From contig NW_023503408.1 in NCBI RefSeq assembly GCF_014529535.1, positions 496,001 through 560,000 on the forward strand: a stretch of DNA of 64,000 bases, written 5' to 3'. The notes under the pieces are model-generated. The model did not search any database. It saw only the letters and a list, made by a program, of their open reading frames with translations, and was not told where the DNA came from. The DNA comes from Bradysia coprophila. Taxonomy: Eukaryota > Arthropoda > Insecta > Diptera > Sciaridae. A program made the position numbers and the translations under genes. Below are positions 41,950 through 54,897 of the stretch, piece after piece (positions within the stretch are counted from its first letter, which is position 1; each line of letters starts with the position of its first letter).

Positions 41950-44900
41950 TGTGCACCGCCAAAGACTGTCCCAAGCCAGTTTGAAAAAGAGTGGAGGGAA
42001 TGAAGTTTAACGAGGACGTAGCAGTAAATAAGATAGGATTAGATAGATCAATCTTAAGGCTGAATGAATCGTGAGCTGGAAGCCGAAAGAATTGGGGTTA
42101 AGGGACCAACGTTGAGGTGGAACAACACGATCAGGAAGCCAAAGGATAGAACGATCCCAGAATTCTTATTAGCTACTAGGTTAAGCTTTTAAAGGACGAA
42201 TAACCTTTTGCTCAGATAGGTTCAAAAGAATGGGCAAAGCTTTATGGAAAAGAATGTTCAAAAAGAGTAACACTACCCCGTCGGGCACTGTGCACTTTGA
42301 TAGGCACGGTGGTCCCGGAACGTGCAGAAATGTGCGGGTCAGAGCTCGGGGATTACCGGGGGCGAGCACAGTAAAGCTTTCATACTCACCAACCCGCAGT
42401 AGCAAGCGTGGTGTTTTAATGCTAAAAACCTTCAAACGAAGCCATAACGAATTATACATTGCCACATATAATGCCAGAACATTGTCGTCAAGACAAAAAA
42501 TGCAAGAAATGGAAGAAGAGCTAGAAAAGATAAAATGGGATGTTGTGGGAGTGAGCGAAGTGAGAAAACCTGGAGAGGAATGCCTGAAATTACAATCAGG
42601 GCATACATTCTTCTACCGAGGAAGTGACAGTCAGATGCTGATGCACGGTGTTGGATTGTTCATAAACAAGCGGTGGTCGGATCGCATAATTCACACGAAA
42701 AGCATATCCGATCGAGTGATATACGTAAGCCTGAAGATAAATAACAGATACAGTGTCAAATTAATTCAGGTTTACGCACCCACGTCCACTCATGATGACG
42801 AAGAAGTAGAAAGATTCTATGAAGATGTCGAGAAAGCTCTGGACGAAAACCCTTCACATTACCAATATCTAATCGGTGATTTCAATGCGAAGCTGGGAAA
42901 ACGAGAAGAAGACTCCGAAGTTTCTGTTGGTAGTTTTAGCAACGACCAAAGAAATGAGCGTGGAAATACTTTACTCAACTTCTTACAGCAACACAATTTG
43001 TACGAAATGAATTCATTTTTTGCAGGAAAGCCTCAACGGAAATGGACTTGGGCTAGTGCAGATGGTGTAACGAAAAATGAGATCGATTACATCATAACTG
43101 GCTGTAAGTCAACCGTTAAGAACGTTACGGTCCTAAACAATTTTTCAACCGGTAGTGATCACCGAATGGTTCGTGCAAGAGTCACGTTACATACCAGATT
43201 TCAAAGATCACAACTAGTTCAGAAAAGTGAAAGGATTGACGTACAACGGCTTTACACACAAAATGAAGAATTTGCTACGAAAATGACTGCCGAATTAGAT
43301 AACGTCAACAATCAATGTGAAACATTGGACGAATTGAATACCAAAATCGTCGATACAATAATGGGTTTCATGAAATCCAAATGCAAATCCGTCCAAGGGA
43401 AAGAATCAAAACTCAGCAGAGAAACATTAGACCTGATCGCAAGCAGAGCAGAGTTGGTAAAAAACGGAGGACGAGATTCGGTGGAATACCGGAACCTGTC
43501 TAAAAGTATCAACAAAGCAAGGAGATCAGATGAAAGAAAATATAATGTCCAATTGGCTCAAAACATAATTGAAGCTAACTGCAATATGAAAGTCCTACGG
43601 AGAAAAATGACAAACGCCAAAATAGAAATCTTCAAATTACGAGACAAAACAGGAACGATCCAAACGGATCGAAATGCGATATTAAACGTTGCAACAGAAT
43701 TTTATGAGAATTTGTTTTCTTCAGCAAGACAGAGTCCAACGGAAGAAACCGAAGATAGACCAATAATAAGAAACGTGGGATCGGAGGATATGCCCGACAT
43801 AACTGTTGATGAAGTCAAAGCTGCAGTAGCCGAGATGAAAAACAAAAAGTCTCCCGGAGAAGATGGTGTTCCAGTGGAAGCCATTAAACTGGGTGGAGAC
43901 TCCTTATTAAAGGCAATCACGGCTTTGTTTAATCAATGTCTCCAATGGGAAGGAGTACCAGAAGCCTGGGAAAATGCGGTAATTACATTGCTGCATTAAA
44001 AAGGAGACATAACAAAGCTGGAAAATTACCGACCCATAAGCCTATTGTCAACACTCTACAAGTTGTTTATGAAAATCATTACGAAGAGGAACACTAACAA
44101 GTTCGACTTCTCCAACCTGTTGAACAAGCTGCTTTCAGATCTGGTTTCAGCACAAACGACCATTTGCAGGTGATGAGAACGCTTATTGAGAAGTGTCGTG
44201 AATACAACATCGACATAGTCTTGCTATTCATAGACTTCGAAAAAGCTTTCGATTCAGTGGAAACATGGTCGATATTGGACGCATTAGACGAATGTAGAGT
44301 AGACTCAAGGTACTCCAACACAATTCGATATGTGTACAAAAATGCTACTTCATGTATAAAACTTCATAAGAGCACGGAGAAATTCAGAATTGGCCGAGGT
44401 GTAAGGCAGGGTGACACCATTTCACCGAAATTATTCACGGCGATTCTGCAGAGTATTTTTAGGAAGTTAAACTGGAGTAAAATGGGAATAAAGATAAATG
44501 GAGAGTACCTGAGCAATCTCCGCTTCGCTGATGACATTGTACCGATAGCAGCGAATCTAGGTCAGGCTCAGCTTATGCTACAACAGTTAAGTGAAGAGGC
44601 GAGCAAAGTTGGCCTCAAGATGAACTTATCGAAAACAAAAGTCATGACCAACATCGGGGACGATAGAGAAATCAAAATTGGTGACACTGTCATTGAACGA
44701 GTCGACAGCTATGTATATCTAGGACATAAACTGAAGTTAGGTCTGGACAACCAAACTGCAGAAATAAGACGTAGGATTGGTCTTGCATGGGCAGCGTTCG
44801 GAAAACTCAGACTAATTTTCAAAAGCAAAATGAATAATAGTCTGAAACGCAAAGTTTTCGACACTTGTGTCCTTCCAGTGCTCACTTCTGTAGCGGAAAC

Positions 44901-45305
44901 GTTAACTTTAACGAAAGCATCCGAAGATAAATTGAGAGTGACACAAAGAGCCATGGAACGGAGTATGCTCGGAATAACACTCAGAGACAGAATGACGAAT
45001 CAATGGATTCGACAACAAACCAGGGTCGTTGATGTCATGGAAAGAATAGCATCTCTGAAATGGAGCTGGGCGGGACATATTGCAAGAAGGACAGACGAAC
45101 GTTGGACCAAAAAGATCATGAACTGGCGACCATATAAAAGACGAGCTATAGGTAGACCACCAGAGAGATGGACAAACGGAATTAAGAATATTGCAGGTAC
45201 AAACTGGCAGCAAATGGCAATGGATCGTACGAAATGGAAAGAAGTTGGAGAGGCATACATCCAGCAGTGGATAGAAACAGGCTGAAAAAGAAGAAGAAGA
45301 AGAAG
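41950..45305 (+). mobile_element. RTE-type LINE R6, near full length, inactive
   Basis: A longer 5' region than copy R7 (about 480 bp before the conserved start AAGCTTTCATACTCACC at 42373), one ORF with endonuclease and RT, and a GAAAAAGAAGAAG tail at 45284-45305. No clear target duplication was found; the left boundary is uncertain. Confidence 0.8.
42230..45285 (+). pseudogene. LINE R6 endonuclease-reverse transcriptase, two disabling mutations
   Basis: The shared ORF starts at the ATG at 42420; the frame extends upstream to 42230. Apurinic-type endonuclease motifs: A-T-Y-N-A-R-T-L, G-V-S-E-V-R, Q-V-Y-A-P-T, I-G-D-F-N-A-K, G-S-D-H-R-M-V. RT motifs: Y-R-P-I-S-L, F-I-D-F-E-K-A-F-D-S, R-Q-G-D-T-I-S-P-K, F-A-D-D. 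Defects relative to R7: an AAA to TAA change (43997-43999) ends translation before the RT palm, and a 1-bp loss at about 44111 shifts the frame in the sequence coding F-D-F-Y-Q-P. Near 44886 a Tyr-Gly pair reads Ser-Val. R-Q-G-D-T-I-S-P-K and the short 3' end with a simple repeat place it in the RTE clade. Confidence 0.9.
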
Positions 45306-46022
45306 TGCATCGATCGAACTTCATGAAAATTAATTTTTATCCAAGTTATTTAATCTTTGCATTTTTATCATAAAAATATCTGCATCCTAACGTACCGTAT
45401 CTAGAATTTTATTGCGTCGAATTTAATGTTCCATAAAAAGTTTTGTTAACATTCAAACTAGTTGACATATGAATGCTTTGTAGTCAGAGCAACCTTAGCA
45501 AAGCAAAAAGTATTTATGCTACATACACCCGATACATTCAAATGGTGTCTTGTGTATCAATTTTTGAAATGTTGATTTTTTGAGCGCTGGTACTTAATTT
45601 CAAAACTTGTTGCTCACACAGAAACAATATGTGGCGAGATGACAGCTGTCACATAGGAAAGATAATGGAAACAATTTTTTGTTCTCTCGCATTCTCCACC
45701 GTAGGTGCCAGCCGTGACATATTTGTTCATTCTAGACACAGGTGCAGCAATTTATTTTAAATCTGCAAACAGAATTGAAACGGACAATCATGTTGAAAGA
45801 CACTCTTGAAATTTGATCTATCACAATGCGCTGCAAAAATATTTTTGTGAAAAATATAATTTTCTTGGCTTTTTACTATAGGTTTGCTCCAATTTCAAGG
45901 CCATGTGAAATGTCAAATTTCTGTCAAATTAATTGTCTCTTTTGAGACATAACCTCATCAGCATATGAAAACCGATCTCTAAAACCGATGAAATCGCGTT
46001 CGTTCTGTCAGTTGTTATTCAT
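45306..46022. other. Unannotated spacer
   Basis: No gene or clear repeat recognised. Confidence 0.35.
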
Positions 46023-47272
46023 AAACGAGCCGTCAGAACAGTCGGAGCGTTCGCTTCGGCTGAGCCCCGTACGCACCCGTACATCTATTGCGTACGCGAC
46101 CCTAGTTCGTCGGTCGCCCTACTCTTACCCTAAACCTACTAACCTAAAATTCTTATGAAATGTGCACGTCTTAAAAATTGCGCATAGCGCAATTACGAAG
46201 CTCCGTACGACGTTCCTTTCAACTGAAACCCAAACTTAAAAATTTTTGCAACAATTTATATTAACCTATATTTACCTATAAATAAACATTTTACTAATAA
46301 ATATGCTAGTATATAACTCAAAAGAACTATCAACACCGTTATATAGCTCAATATAGCTGTATATATTTATAAATAGATATCCATATTTGGGATGCTTGAA
46401 ACACCCCACACACATAACCAATCACTTCCCACTGATCAGTAACTTTGTAAGTATCATTTTCACCGATTTCTATTGTTTTTACAAAAATCCAAAATGGCGG
46501 CCGACGGCCATTTTGTTAGGAGGTGGAAATTAGTACAGCTGCTTTACATTCAATATCTTTCAAACAAAAAAAATTCATGAAATTCGGTCAAAGTTTACTC
46601 GATATATTAACAAAAAACACCACGTTCACTGTACGGCCGAGTAGCCACATATAAGCTCACTCCAAGAGACCTAGCTCACGCTTCTGAAAACCGAATTCCA
46701 TGAACTTTTTTTCCCCTGATTGGTACGGTCAATACCTATCTAGTAAAGCAAAATCCATCGATCTCTGTTCAAATTTGGCCAACCTACAAGCAAAAACGGC
46801 TTGCCACCCTGTACCTAGTTCACTCCAAGGGGTCTAACTAACGAGTCGATCATCTGATTTCCATAAACTTTTTTTTTGTCGATCGGTATTGTAAATACCT
46901 TTTATTTGACGTATCACTTACATGTTTAGCCTTTGAATGGCCGCAGATATCTTCGGAAACGTTAAATCAGTTATGGGGCCCCAGCTCGGGAGGGGTCGAC
47001 CCAAAATTGCCCATCTTCGAACTTAGCCTCACTATTTCGACTATATTTCAGGAGAAAAAAAAATTTGAAATCGGATTTGATTTACTCAAGATATCGACGT
47101 GACAGACGGACGAACAGACGTACGGACGGACGGACGGACAAATTTTTTATTGCGGATTCGTTATCTATGAACATAGGCAAACACTTTGCCCTTACCGTCT
47201 GCTTCGAATTCCATCAATTACACACGGCATCGTAATCCTATTAGCCCCCAGTACTTCGTACGGGGCTAAAAA
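46023..47272 (-). mobile_element. HINE copy H11, full length, minus strand
   Basis: Both ends present: 3' end (AAACGAGCCGTCAGAACAGT) at 46023 and 5' hairpin (CCCCCAGTACTTCGTACGGG) at 47246-47265, GACGGACGGACGGAC microsatellite at about 47125, AT-rich AGCTATATA-like block at 46250-46380, and the ATGGCGGCCGACGGCCATTT block near 46493. Joins features of H1, H6 and H8, so it may be close to the ancestral layout. Confidence 0.75.
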
Positions 47273-48521
47273 TATTATTTCACACTAGTTTTCATTCATA
47301 GTTGCAGCAAATGCGATTTAGGTCAGTAGAATTACTAAGGTAGATAGAGTTAAGGAGTTAATGCCATTCCGCGCGTCTGGCACACTAGTTCGATGCTAAT
47401 GGCACGATTTACTTGCGCTTCGAAAAATGTTGTGGCCAAAATCGTCAAAACAGATCCGCCAAATATTACTGGTCTAATTTAATATTTGTGAGTGTGGCAC
47501 TGTGTCACACATTTAAAATTCTTATAAATTTGGTATCTAAACTCTTTTGTGCTGAAGTTTCGCTGCAATATTTGGACTCTGTCTTGGTAAATATTTGACG
47601 AAATCGTGGATCCAAATACAAAGCGCTAAATATGATGAGCTTCATTACCGACACCATTGTCGTAAGTTGTAACTGTCATGGCTACTCAAAATAATGAGAT
47701 CGGTATGGCGCACTTAAATGTGTGTTTCATCGTCATTTGTCTAATTGTGTGGGTTTATTGCCGTTGCCTTGTGATCTTTTCGTGAGATATTAAGCATTTG
47801 GTCTAGTTTACACTCATGTTAACTCGCATTTGACCAACTTTTTTTGAAGGTCAACCTTGGATCGTGTGGAAATCTAGCTACACATATCGACGCGAAGGAG
47901 ACTGAATTAAATTATAGTTTTGTTCTTCTGTCAAGTTTGACATTATAACAAAAGAAAATTTAATATTAGGTCTCTTTCAAGTCATTACGAACATTTTCGG
48001 GACGTTGCGTTGGGATTATTATTGAATAACTTTGACATTCTTTGTTCATGGAAGGAAACACGACAATTTTCGACTGACAGTTAGGGTAGGCAGCGCACGT
48101 CGTACTAAAAATTTCAACATCAATTTTTCTCATGCAAGGCGAATGCACAATCCGAGAAGAATCTGGCCGCAAAATTTGTCTGACGAACGTCAAAGGCGGG
48201 CATAGAAATTTACCACTCGTTACGCCTATTCATACCAGTATTGGTTTTGGCACTTCGGGTGTACGCTGCCAACCCTATGATCACGATACGTCAAAAATAT
48301 ATGGAAAAATGAGATGACAGCTCATGATCCTTGCTTTTTCATAGAAAAGTGACGCAAGTGGCAATAACTTCGATAAATGTCACATCAGTCTCTTGATTTT
48401 CTTATAAAATTCTGCTGTGTACGTTTAATCCATTGAATCAACATTAGTTCTCGGACTAACGGGAGAAATTACGATCGGATGTTAGTAAAATGAAATCACC
48501 CAGTCGATGTTCATCCGATGA
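47273..48521. other. Unannotated spacer upstream of the cysteine protease
   Basis: No supported gene. Contains one AGTGACGCAAGTGG (48349-48362). Confidence 0.35.
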
Positions 48522-48550
48522 TATAAAAACTCTACGACTTCGGCATCAGT
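48522..48550 (+). promoter_or_regulatory. Core promoter of the cysteine protease gene
   Basis: TATAAAA (48522-48528) lies 26 nt before the A of TCAGT (48546-48550), giving a ~40-nt leader to the ATG at 48588. Confidence 0.65.
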
Positions 48551-48587
48551 TGGACTTATAAATTGAGTTTTTCTTTTATAAATAAAA

Positions 48588-50041
48588 ATGATTGTAAAGT
48601 CGATGCTGATTATTCTGTTAGTCCACTTGGTCCGAATCAACTCTCAAGTACATTGAAACAATTTTTGTATTCTGGATAGGTGACAACGTGATTTTAAATA
48701 TTGACTAGCGTTGCATCTTTTTAGCTTGATTTCGACCTAGCTGGTAAATTAGCGGGAGAAGTCGGTCAAATTGGTAAAATAACTTCGGAAGTGACTAATA
48801 ACACCATTTATTCCGCTCAACACATTGCCGAATCGTTGAAGGGACTAATCGAAAGTAAGCTAAATTCAGGCCGTAAATGCGCCTTCTATTTCAAAACATA
48901 CAGCATAGGAAGTCATTTTAACGCTTAGTTTTTGACATTTGTTATATGAAATATTTTAAACTTTTGACGCACACTTGTGACTTGAATGTCGAACAAATTG
49001 CAATTTTTCACAATTTGCGGTGCCACATTGCAGACTTCGCCGACTTCAAAAAAATTTTCAATAAGAATTACACAAGTGAAGCCGAAGAGATACAACGTGC
49101 GAAAACTTTCGCCACTAATCTCGCATTAATCAGCAGTCACAACGAATTGTTCCGGGTGGGCAAAGAAAAATTTTCGCTGGCAATGAACTACTTTGGCGAT
49201 TGGACGAAAGAGGAATATCTCAATATTCTGCGTGCCAAAGTACCAAATACCACGACCATTGGTACAAATGCTAAGAAGAATGGTCGTCAGACACGGGCAA
49301 CCGCTTGCCAATTTCCAACCGAAAAAGATTGGAGAAAAGATGGCGCTGTGACGTCAGCGAAGCAGCAGTTTGATTGTGGTTCGTGCTGGGCATTTGCAAG
49401 TACATTTTTGCGAGATTTTTTATTGACATTTGCATTGACAAAATTGTAACATAAATGCAGGCGCAGCAGCTATAGAGTCACATTACTTTATTAAAACTGG
49501 TAAAAATATCAGTTTGTCCGAACAGCAATTAGTCGATTGTGCCGCTGATGACGGAAGGGGATGCGACGGTGCTTTCACGTACGTTGTGTATGAGTTCGCT
49601 AGGAAAAAGGGAATTGTTAGCAGCGACAAATATCCGTACATTGGAGAAGAAAGCGGCAGACGAAACAGCTGCAAGAAACATAAGTCTGGCCTTAAAATCA
49701 CCGGGTACCGTGATATTAGGCAATTCGACGAAGAAGATCTGAAAGACGCTGTGTGTCGCTTCGGTCCGGTAGCAGCTGTCATTTCTGCATCGTCCGATAA
49801 GTTTCAGTATTTGCACAGTGAGATCTACAGCGATCCGGATTGCAGTGACACAGTTGTAAGTGATCTGAATCACGTTGTGTTAGTTATCGGTTATGGTCAC
49901 GACGAGGAGACCAACGAACCGTATTGGCTTATTAAGAACTCGTATGGAACGTCTTGGGGTGTTAATGGATTCGGTCGCATTGCTCGAAATTTAAACAATT
50001 TTTGTGGCATCGCGAGCCTAGCATCTTATCCGGTAGTTTGA
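48588..50041 (+). CDS. Papain-family cysteine protease, cathepsin L-like (4 exons)
   Basis: Exons 48588-48647, 48725-48854, 49034-49399 and 49461-50041 give 378 residues in consistent phase (introns 77, 179 and 61 bp, all GT/AG). Residues 1-20 are a signal peptide. Residues 21-63 (exon 2) form an extra, probably helical stretch. The I29 inhibitory propeptide follows (F-A-D-F-K-K-I-F-N-K-N-Y, N-Y-F-G-D-W-T-K-E-E). The mature enzyme starts near residue 155 (P-T-E-K-D-W-R). Gln of the oxyanion hole and catalytic Cys181 lie in Q-F-D-C-G-S-C-W-A-F, His323 in L-N-H-V-V-L-V, Asn345 in K-N-S-Y-G-T-S-W-G. The usual G-C-x-G-G motif reads G-C-D-G-A. AATAAA is at 50083-50088. Expected: a secreted or lysosomal, acid-activated endopeptidase, digestive in many insects. 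All catalytic residues are intact, so probably active. Confidence 0.9.
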
Positions 50042-50510
50042 AAGTCTTCAATGGTCCATCACACTGATGGACGATGTACAAGAATAAATCTGAGTTGCGA
50101 ACCCTGAATGCCATTTGTTTTCGTTCCAGTTCGTCTTACATCCATTACCGTTGTGCCCAACCACCCTTCGATGCTTTGGGAGTACTCGACAAAAAATGTT
50201 TACGCATGTGCCGTTCCTAACACACTATGCTATTGCTATTAATGAAAACAAGTGCAGAACGTAGTAGACGCTGCGACCATAGAGTTATACTCGAGAGCTG
50301 GCAAGATGGCGTTTTGTCCTATTGGGCTACTCGGGAACTAGGATTATAGACGCACTAGACTGGTGGCACCAGTCATGTACGCAATAGGTACACGGTTTTG
50401 AACAGGGCGGATTCTTTACTCAAGGTCAATGTCGACCTTATTTATGGACAGCCCTTACCCCTAGTACCATCCTTGTCTGTTTTACAACTTTTTATTTCAA
50501 TTTTCAAACT
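50042..50510. other. Intergenic region between convergent genes
   Basis: Holds the cysteine-protease AATAAA (50083-50088) and the AATAAA of the minus-strand GH3 gene (plus 50491-50496). Nothing else recognised. Confidence 0.5.
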
Positions 50511-53500
50511 TTAGGTTACAACAATTCTTTTAGTTAAGTCTCCAACCATCAGAGACCATTCACCTACAATCACCTCGAAATCTCCTTCGTCATTGGCTAG
50601 TTGGAACATGCTTGGCCATAAACAAATGTGACTGTCTTTGTTTTCTGATGGTAAAATGTTGTGAAGTTTCTCAAACTCTCGCAAATTCTTAATGGGCTGT
50701 CCTCTCTCGCCTGCATTTGGTGGCGCCACAAACCACAACACCGAATGATCACCCGCCCGTTGTCCAACATTTTCCACAATCAAGCCAATCTCTGTACATG
50801 CACTGGCAAACTGTGAAATCTCAATGTCATTGTTTGACGAAAATGTGTACCGGAACGTAGTGTAACTGAGCCCGAAACCGAACCGATAAACCGGCTCGCC
50901 GTCATAAAACCGATAAGTGCGTCCAGGCCTTCCATTTACTGGTCTCATATTCATATCTTGTTTGATAGCCTCATCCAGATATGAGTTAGCGTAAAATGTT
51001 TGTGTTAGACGTCCGGAGGGATTATAATTGCCGAACAGGACATCGGCTATGGCCTCACCACCTGACTGGCCAATATATCCAGCCCAAATAATAGCAGCAA
51101 CTCGGGGATCATTTTTGTATTCCGACAAATCGATGGCACCGCCAGAAACGACAAACATTATAACAGGACGTTGAGCGGCAGCCAAGACACGACGAACCAG
51201 TTCGATTTGAATTCCGGGTAGATTAATATTGAGACGATCGCCATATTCACCTTCAATTTCCGTACTAATACCGACGAACAGTACCACTTGAGACGATGTG
51301 CGCGCCATCTCTTCCGCTTCGTTAAGGCGAACATTCTCAAGCGAATCAATGTCACAACCGACCTCCCATTTCAAATTCGGTACATAGGCACGTATTTCGT
51401 TCAACGGTGTTTTGATCGAAGACGGAATTCCGTGGTAATTTCCCAGGAATACAGTACTCGCGTTCAGATGAGGTCCAATCAAAGACATTGACGCGCCACT
51501 GGCGACTGAATAGTCCTGATAATTTAACGGCAACGTCTGAATTCCTGATTCATTTGGGTCATTTTTCAGTAGCACTATGCTACGTCGAGCACACTCAAGG
51601 GACAACAGTCTGTGAGGCTCGCTGTCGACGATTTCGGGTTGAATTTCCTTGAACGGTCGCGTGTCCTCCTTTTCAAAGTGCCCTAAACGCATCAATACTC
51701 GAAATCCTCTCGACAGAGCAGTATCCAGCATTGTTTCTGTGACGAGTCCATCATCGATTGCTTCTTGTAGAAATCCTTGACCAGTGAAGAAACTGCCATA
51801 CAAGCCGCACTCGACATCCATGCCTATCCCGATTGAATAAACAGAAATAGAGGTTATTTTTATCACAAGGAGAGAAACCACGCAATTGTCAAGGTATGGA
51901 AATTCACGTCCATACCACGATTGAGTGGTTCCTCTACTTGGTCCTAGTTTTCATTGACAGATGCAGCAATCGCGATTTTGAATAGAAAAAGTTCTAACTT
52001 CATTTGACAGTTTCGAAAATTTCGTCATGAAAAATAGGACCAAAACACGTTTTCAATGCCTCGTTTGTTTTGAGCATTAGATGGCCCTAACGAGGATAGG
52101 CGCTACTGTGTATCTAGCCCGTCACACATCGTAGAAAATCCAAATTAGTGTAAAAATGAAGCTATTGGGGACAAATAGGGAATCCAACTGAAAGCGATCA
52201 CACCTGAAACCGACAGAAACCTGTATAACAAAGGTTTTTCGTATTCCTTATGAAGTACGAATATTAAAAGTGAGAAATTTTAGACCCCTAGTCTGTAACA
52301 ATTTATGAAACCATCTTGTGCCGTTTGCACCATGTGAAATTCGATGAAAATTAAAAAAATCGGTCCGGTAGGTTTAATAGCTATTTTCATAACAAGGTAG
52401 TAAATGGTATTGTTTTGCGCACTAGATGTGAGATTACCGATACGAGCGAAGCGAGTTCGGCAACACATCGTGTGCGAAAAAACCCCATTTACTACCGTGT
52501 TAGGAACAAGGTTTTATCTCCTATAATGTCAGAATCACCATAAAAAACAAATTTAAAAAATCAAACTGAAACATAAACACGCCATGACGCCGTCACTCAT
52601 TCATATTCCCCGCAAATAAAACACACATCTAGTATACTGTCAAGAATTTGTCAATTCTCAGTGAATAAATGAGAAATTATCGAAGTTTTTCGTGAATAAA
52701 TGTGAAATTATCGAAGTTAGCCGTGCGCAAATGACCATTTATCGAAATTTTCAGTTAATAAACGTACGTTCTGTGAATGACGTGTTTAAATCTAGCCAAT
52801 TTTGATTCTAAAAGTGACACTCAAATTGTGAATATTATGACGTTACAGGAGATAAAGGTATTTTGGAGGGCTGGTCAAGGTTTTTCTCGTATATTTACGG
52901 AACGTTACAGCACACAGCTTCTATTAATGGCGCAAATTGGATGGGAGAGTGACTACACGAATAAAAAACGAAAAATCGTTACTACAGCTTTTGAAATTAT
53001 TGAGGTAGTATGTCGGTTCTTAAGGTTCACTACTTCTCATGGTCCACCATCTTCCCAGTTCCACAATTTTCAAGGATTTCTGACGTTTTTTTTTTGGTTC
53101 TCTTCTGGACTTTTGGTGTCAGTGAGGCTGGTTCCCAAAAATTCGATCATTGCACAAGGTGATCAAGACCCAGTGCTAGAACTCCAACAATTTGAAGGAG
53201 TTTTCAGTGTTTTTGGGTTTAATCTGGTTTGGTTTGGGCCTAAGTGGTTTTTTGCTACGCGAGCAATCTGTTCAAGTACGCAATAAATGATAGGGATCGA
53301 CCGGGTCTAACATTGTAGCGTCTGCTGAGTTCTGCGCTTGTGTTCTTTAATGCAAGGAGAGCACACTTTTGTCAAACCCGTCCTTCTCTTTTGGAAGTAC
53401 TTTGTGAATAGTCCCTAATCATCAAGTCTGTGAGTTTTCGACCTGACCTGAAAATCGAAAACCTGATTTGACCTGAATTCGATCTGGCGCTGGCCTGACC

Positions 53501-54897
53501 TGACCGGTTTCAGATTTAACCTGAAATAACCTGAATTGACCTGATTCATTTGCATATTCTATGTTAGTTTTCGTGTTGTGACCGTTACTAATCATAGGTT
53601 TGAAACCGTGGTCTTGTGACAACTCAAAGGGACGGACGTGAGGTACCGGTTTATTGCTCGCGTCATGTTACGAACAGTAAGAGGGAGGGAGAGAGAGTTA
53701 ATTTCGCCTACGGATGTATGGAGAGTCTGTTGTACGTGCTCGCGTAACATGGCGCGTGTGAACCATATTAACTGTGTGAAAAATAATCAAATTTTGTATA
53801 GTACCGGCATCAAGAACAGCACGACAAGTTTCGGATCCGGTATTTGTGTATTTGTGTTCAAATAAGACGTCATCTACAGCACCACAATCAGACACGACAT
53901 ATCCGTCGAAACCCCATTGCCCTCTAATCACGTCAGTAATGTAATATTTGTGAGCCGTTGCCGGTGTTCCATTGATTGCACTGTATGCCGTCATGATTGA
54001 TGTTACGTTGTTTTCAACGCACGCTTTGAACGCTGGTAGGTATGTGTCTGCCATATCCTGTTTGGTAACGACAGCATCGAACGAATGCCTGTTCTCTTCC
54101 AAGCTATGTGCAGCAAAATGTTTACAACAAGCCGACACCTTGAGAAAACCAGCTTGTTTTTCGTCACCTTGCAGTCCGTCAACGAACATTCGAGCATATT
54201 CGGCATTCAAATACGGATCTTCGCCCGGCGTTTCTTGTCCTCTACCCCATCTCGGATCACGGAAGATATTAACGTTTGGACTCCAAAATGTCAAGCCTGA
54301 ATTGCCAGCATTGTAGAAAGCGCTGCACAGTTACAATTTCAAGAGTCAGAGTATTTTCCGAATTGTAGCTATATGTGGGTAGGAAGCTTACCGCGCTTCA
54401 TTACCAGTCGCGTTTGCCATTCGAAAGAATAAGTTCCGATCGAACGATGTGGCCAGGCTGATAATTTGTGGAAAGACTGTCGAATATTCAGTGGGCGGCC
54501 GGAAAAATGTGCCAGCATTACGATTCCACGCAACACCGTGAAGTGCTTCATTCCACCAGTAGTACAGGTCTAATTCTATATTTTTCGATGCACCCGTGGC
54601 TTGATCAACGACTAAACAAATTTTCTCATCCAATGTTAAATGGCTGATCAAATCTTGAACACGTGCATCTAACGGCAGACTGGAGTCACAGAATGGTAAG
54701 CCGCTATTTTGTGATCTTTCGCAGATTGCCCTATTTTCTGAATTCTCACGAGTTAACACCACCACAAGCACTGTTACTACAATTGCTACAACAACTGCCA
54801 CTGCTAGTGACACTAGTACGATCAATTTCTTTCGATTCATTTTTACTGACTGATTAATGTCCAATTCGTTGTACTGCCTTATCTTCTTGATTGGCAT
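50511..54897 (-). CDS. GH3 beta-xylosidase-like glycoside hydrolase with N-terminal membrane anchor (3 exons)
   Basis: Exons, minus strand: 54897-54392, 54322-53805, 51823-50511; phases match (2, 1), 778 residues; introns 69 bp and ~1.98 kb. A hydrophobic segment at residues 25-48 without a cleavage motif suggests a type II anchor or uncleaved signal. GH3 N-terminal domain: W-W-N-E-A-L-H-G-V, N-I-F-R-D-P-R-W-G-R-G-Q-E-T-P-G-E-D-P, K-H-F (236-238) and G-F-D-G-Y-V-V-S-D-C, with the catalytic nucleophile Asp near residue 314. The GH3 C-terminal domain (E-G-E-Y-G-D-R, S-G-G-A-I-D, G-G-E-A-I-A-D-V-L-F-G) and a fibronectin-III-like end follow. R-W-G-R-G-Q-E-T-P-G-E-D-P and the L-D-A-G-M-D-V-E-C-G junction are typical of beta-D-xylosidases of plants, fungi and bacteria. 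Likely role: release of xylose from xylo-oligosaccharides of plant or fungal food. Substrate is inferred, not shown. AATAAA follows (plus 50491-50496). Confidence 0.9.
52390..52502. repeat. 113-bp MITE in intron 2 of the GH3 gene
   Basis: Ends TAACAAGGTAGTAAATGG and (reverse) TAACACGGTAGTAAATGG; loop with ACGAGCGAAGCGAGTTCGG. Confidence 0.7.
53000..53560. repeat. Intronic repeats of the GH3 gene
   Basis: 53000-53220 resembles the ~115-bp units of the 2.1- and 6.1-kb regions (TTCACTACTTCTCATGGTCC; TTCTGGACTTTTGGTGTC). 53436-53555 is a run of degenerate ACCTGA hexamers. Confidence 0.5.

Noticed and set aside
48946..49449. Single-exon start of the cysteine protease at 48946
   Set aside because: The first ~30 codons are intron 2; the upstream signal-peptide exons, promoter and splice phases fit the four-exon model.
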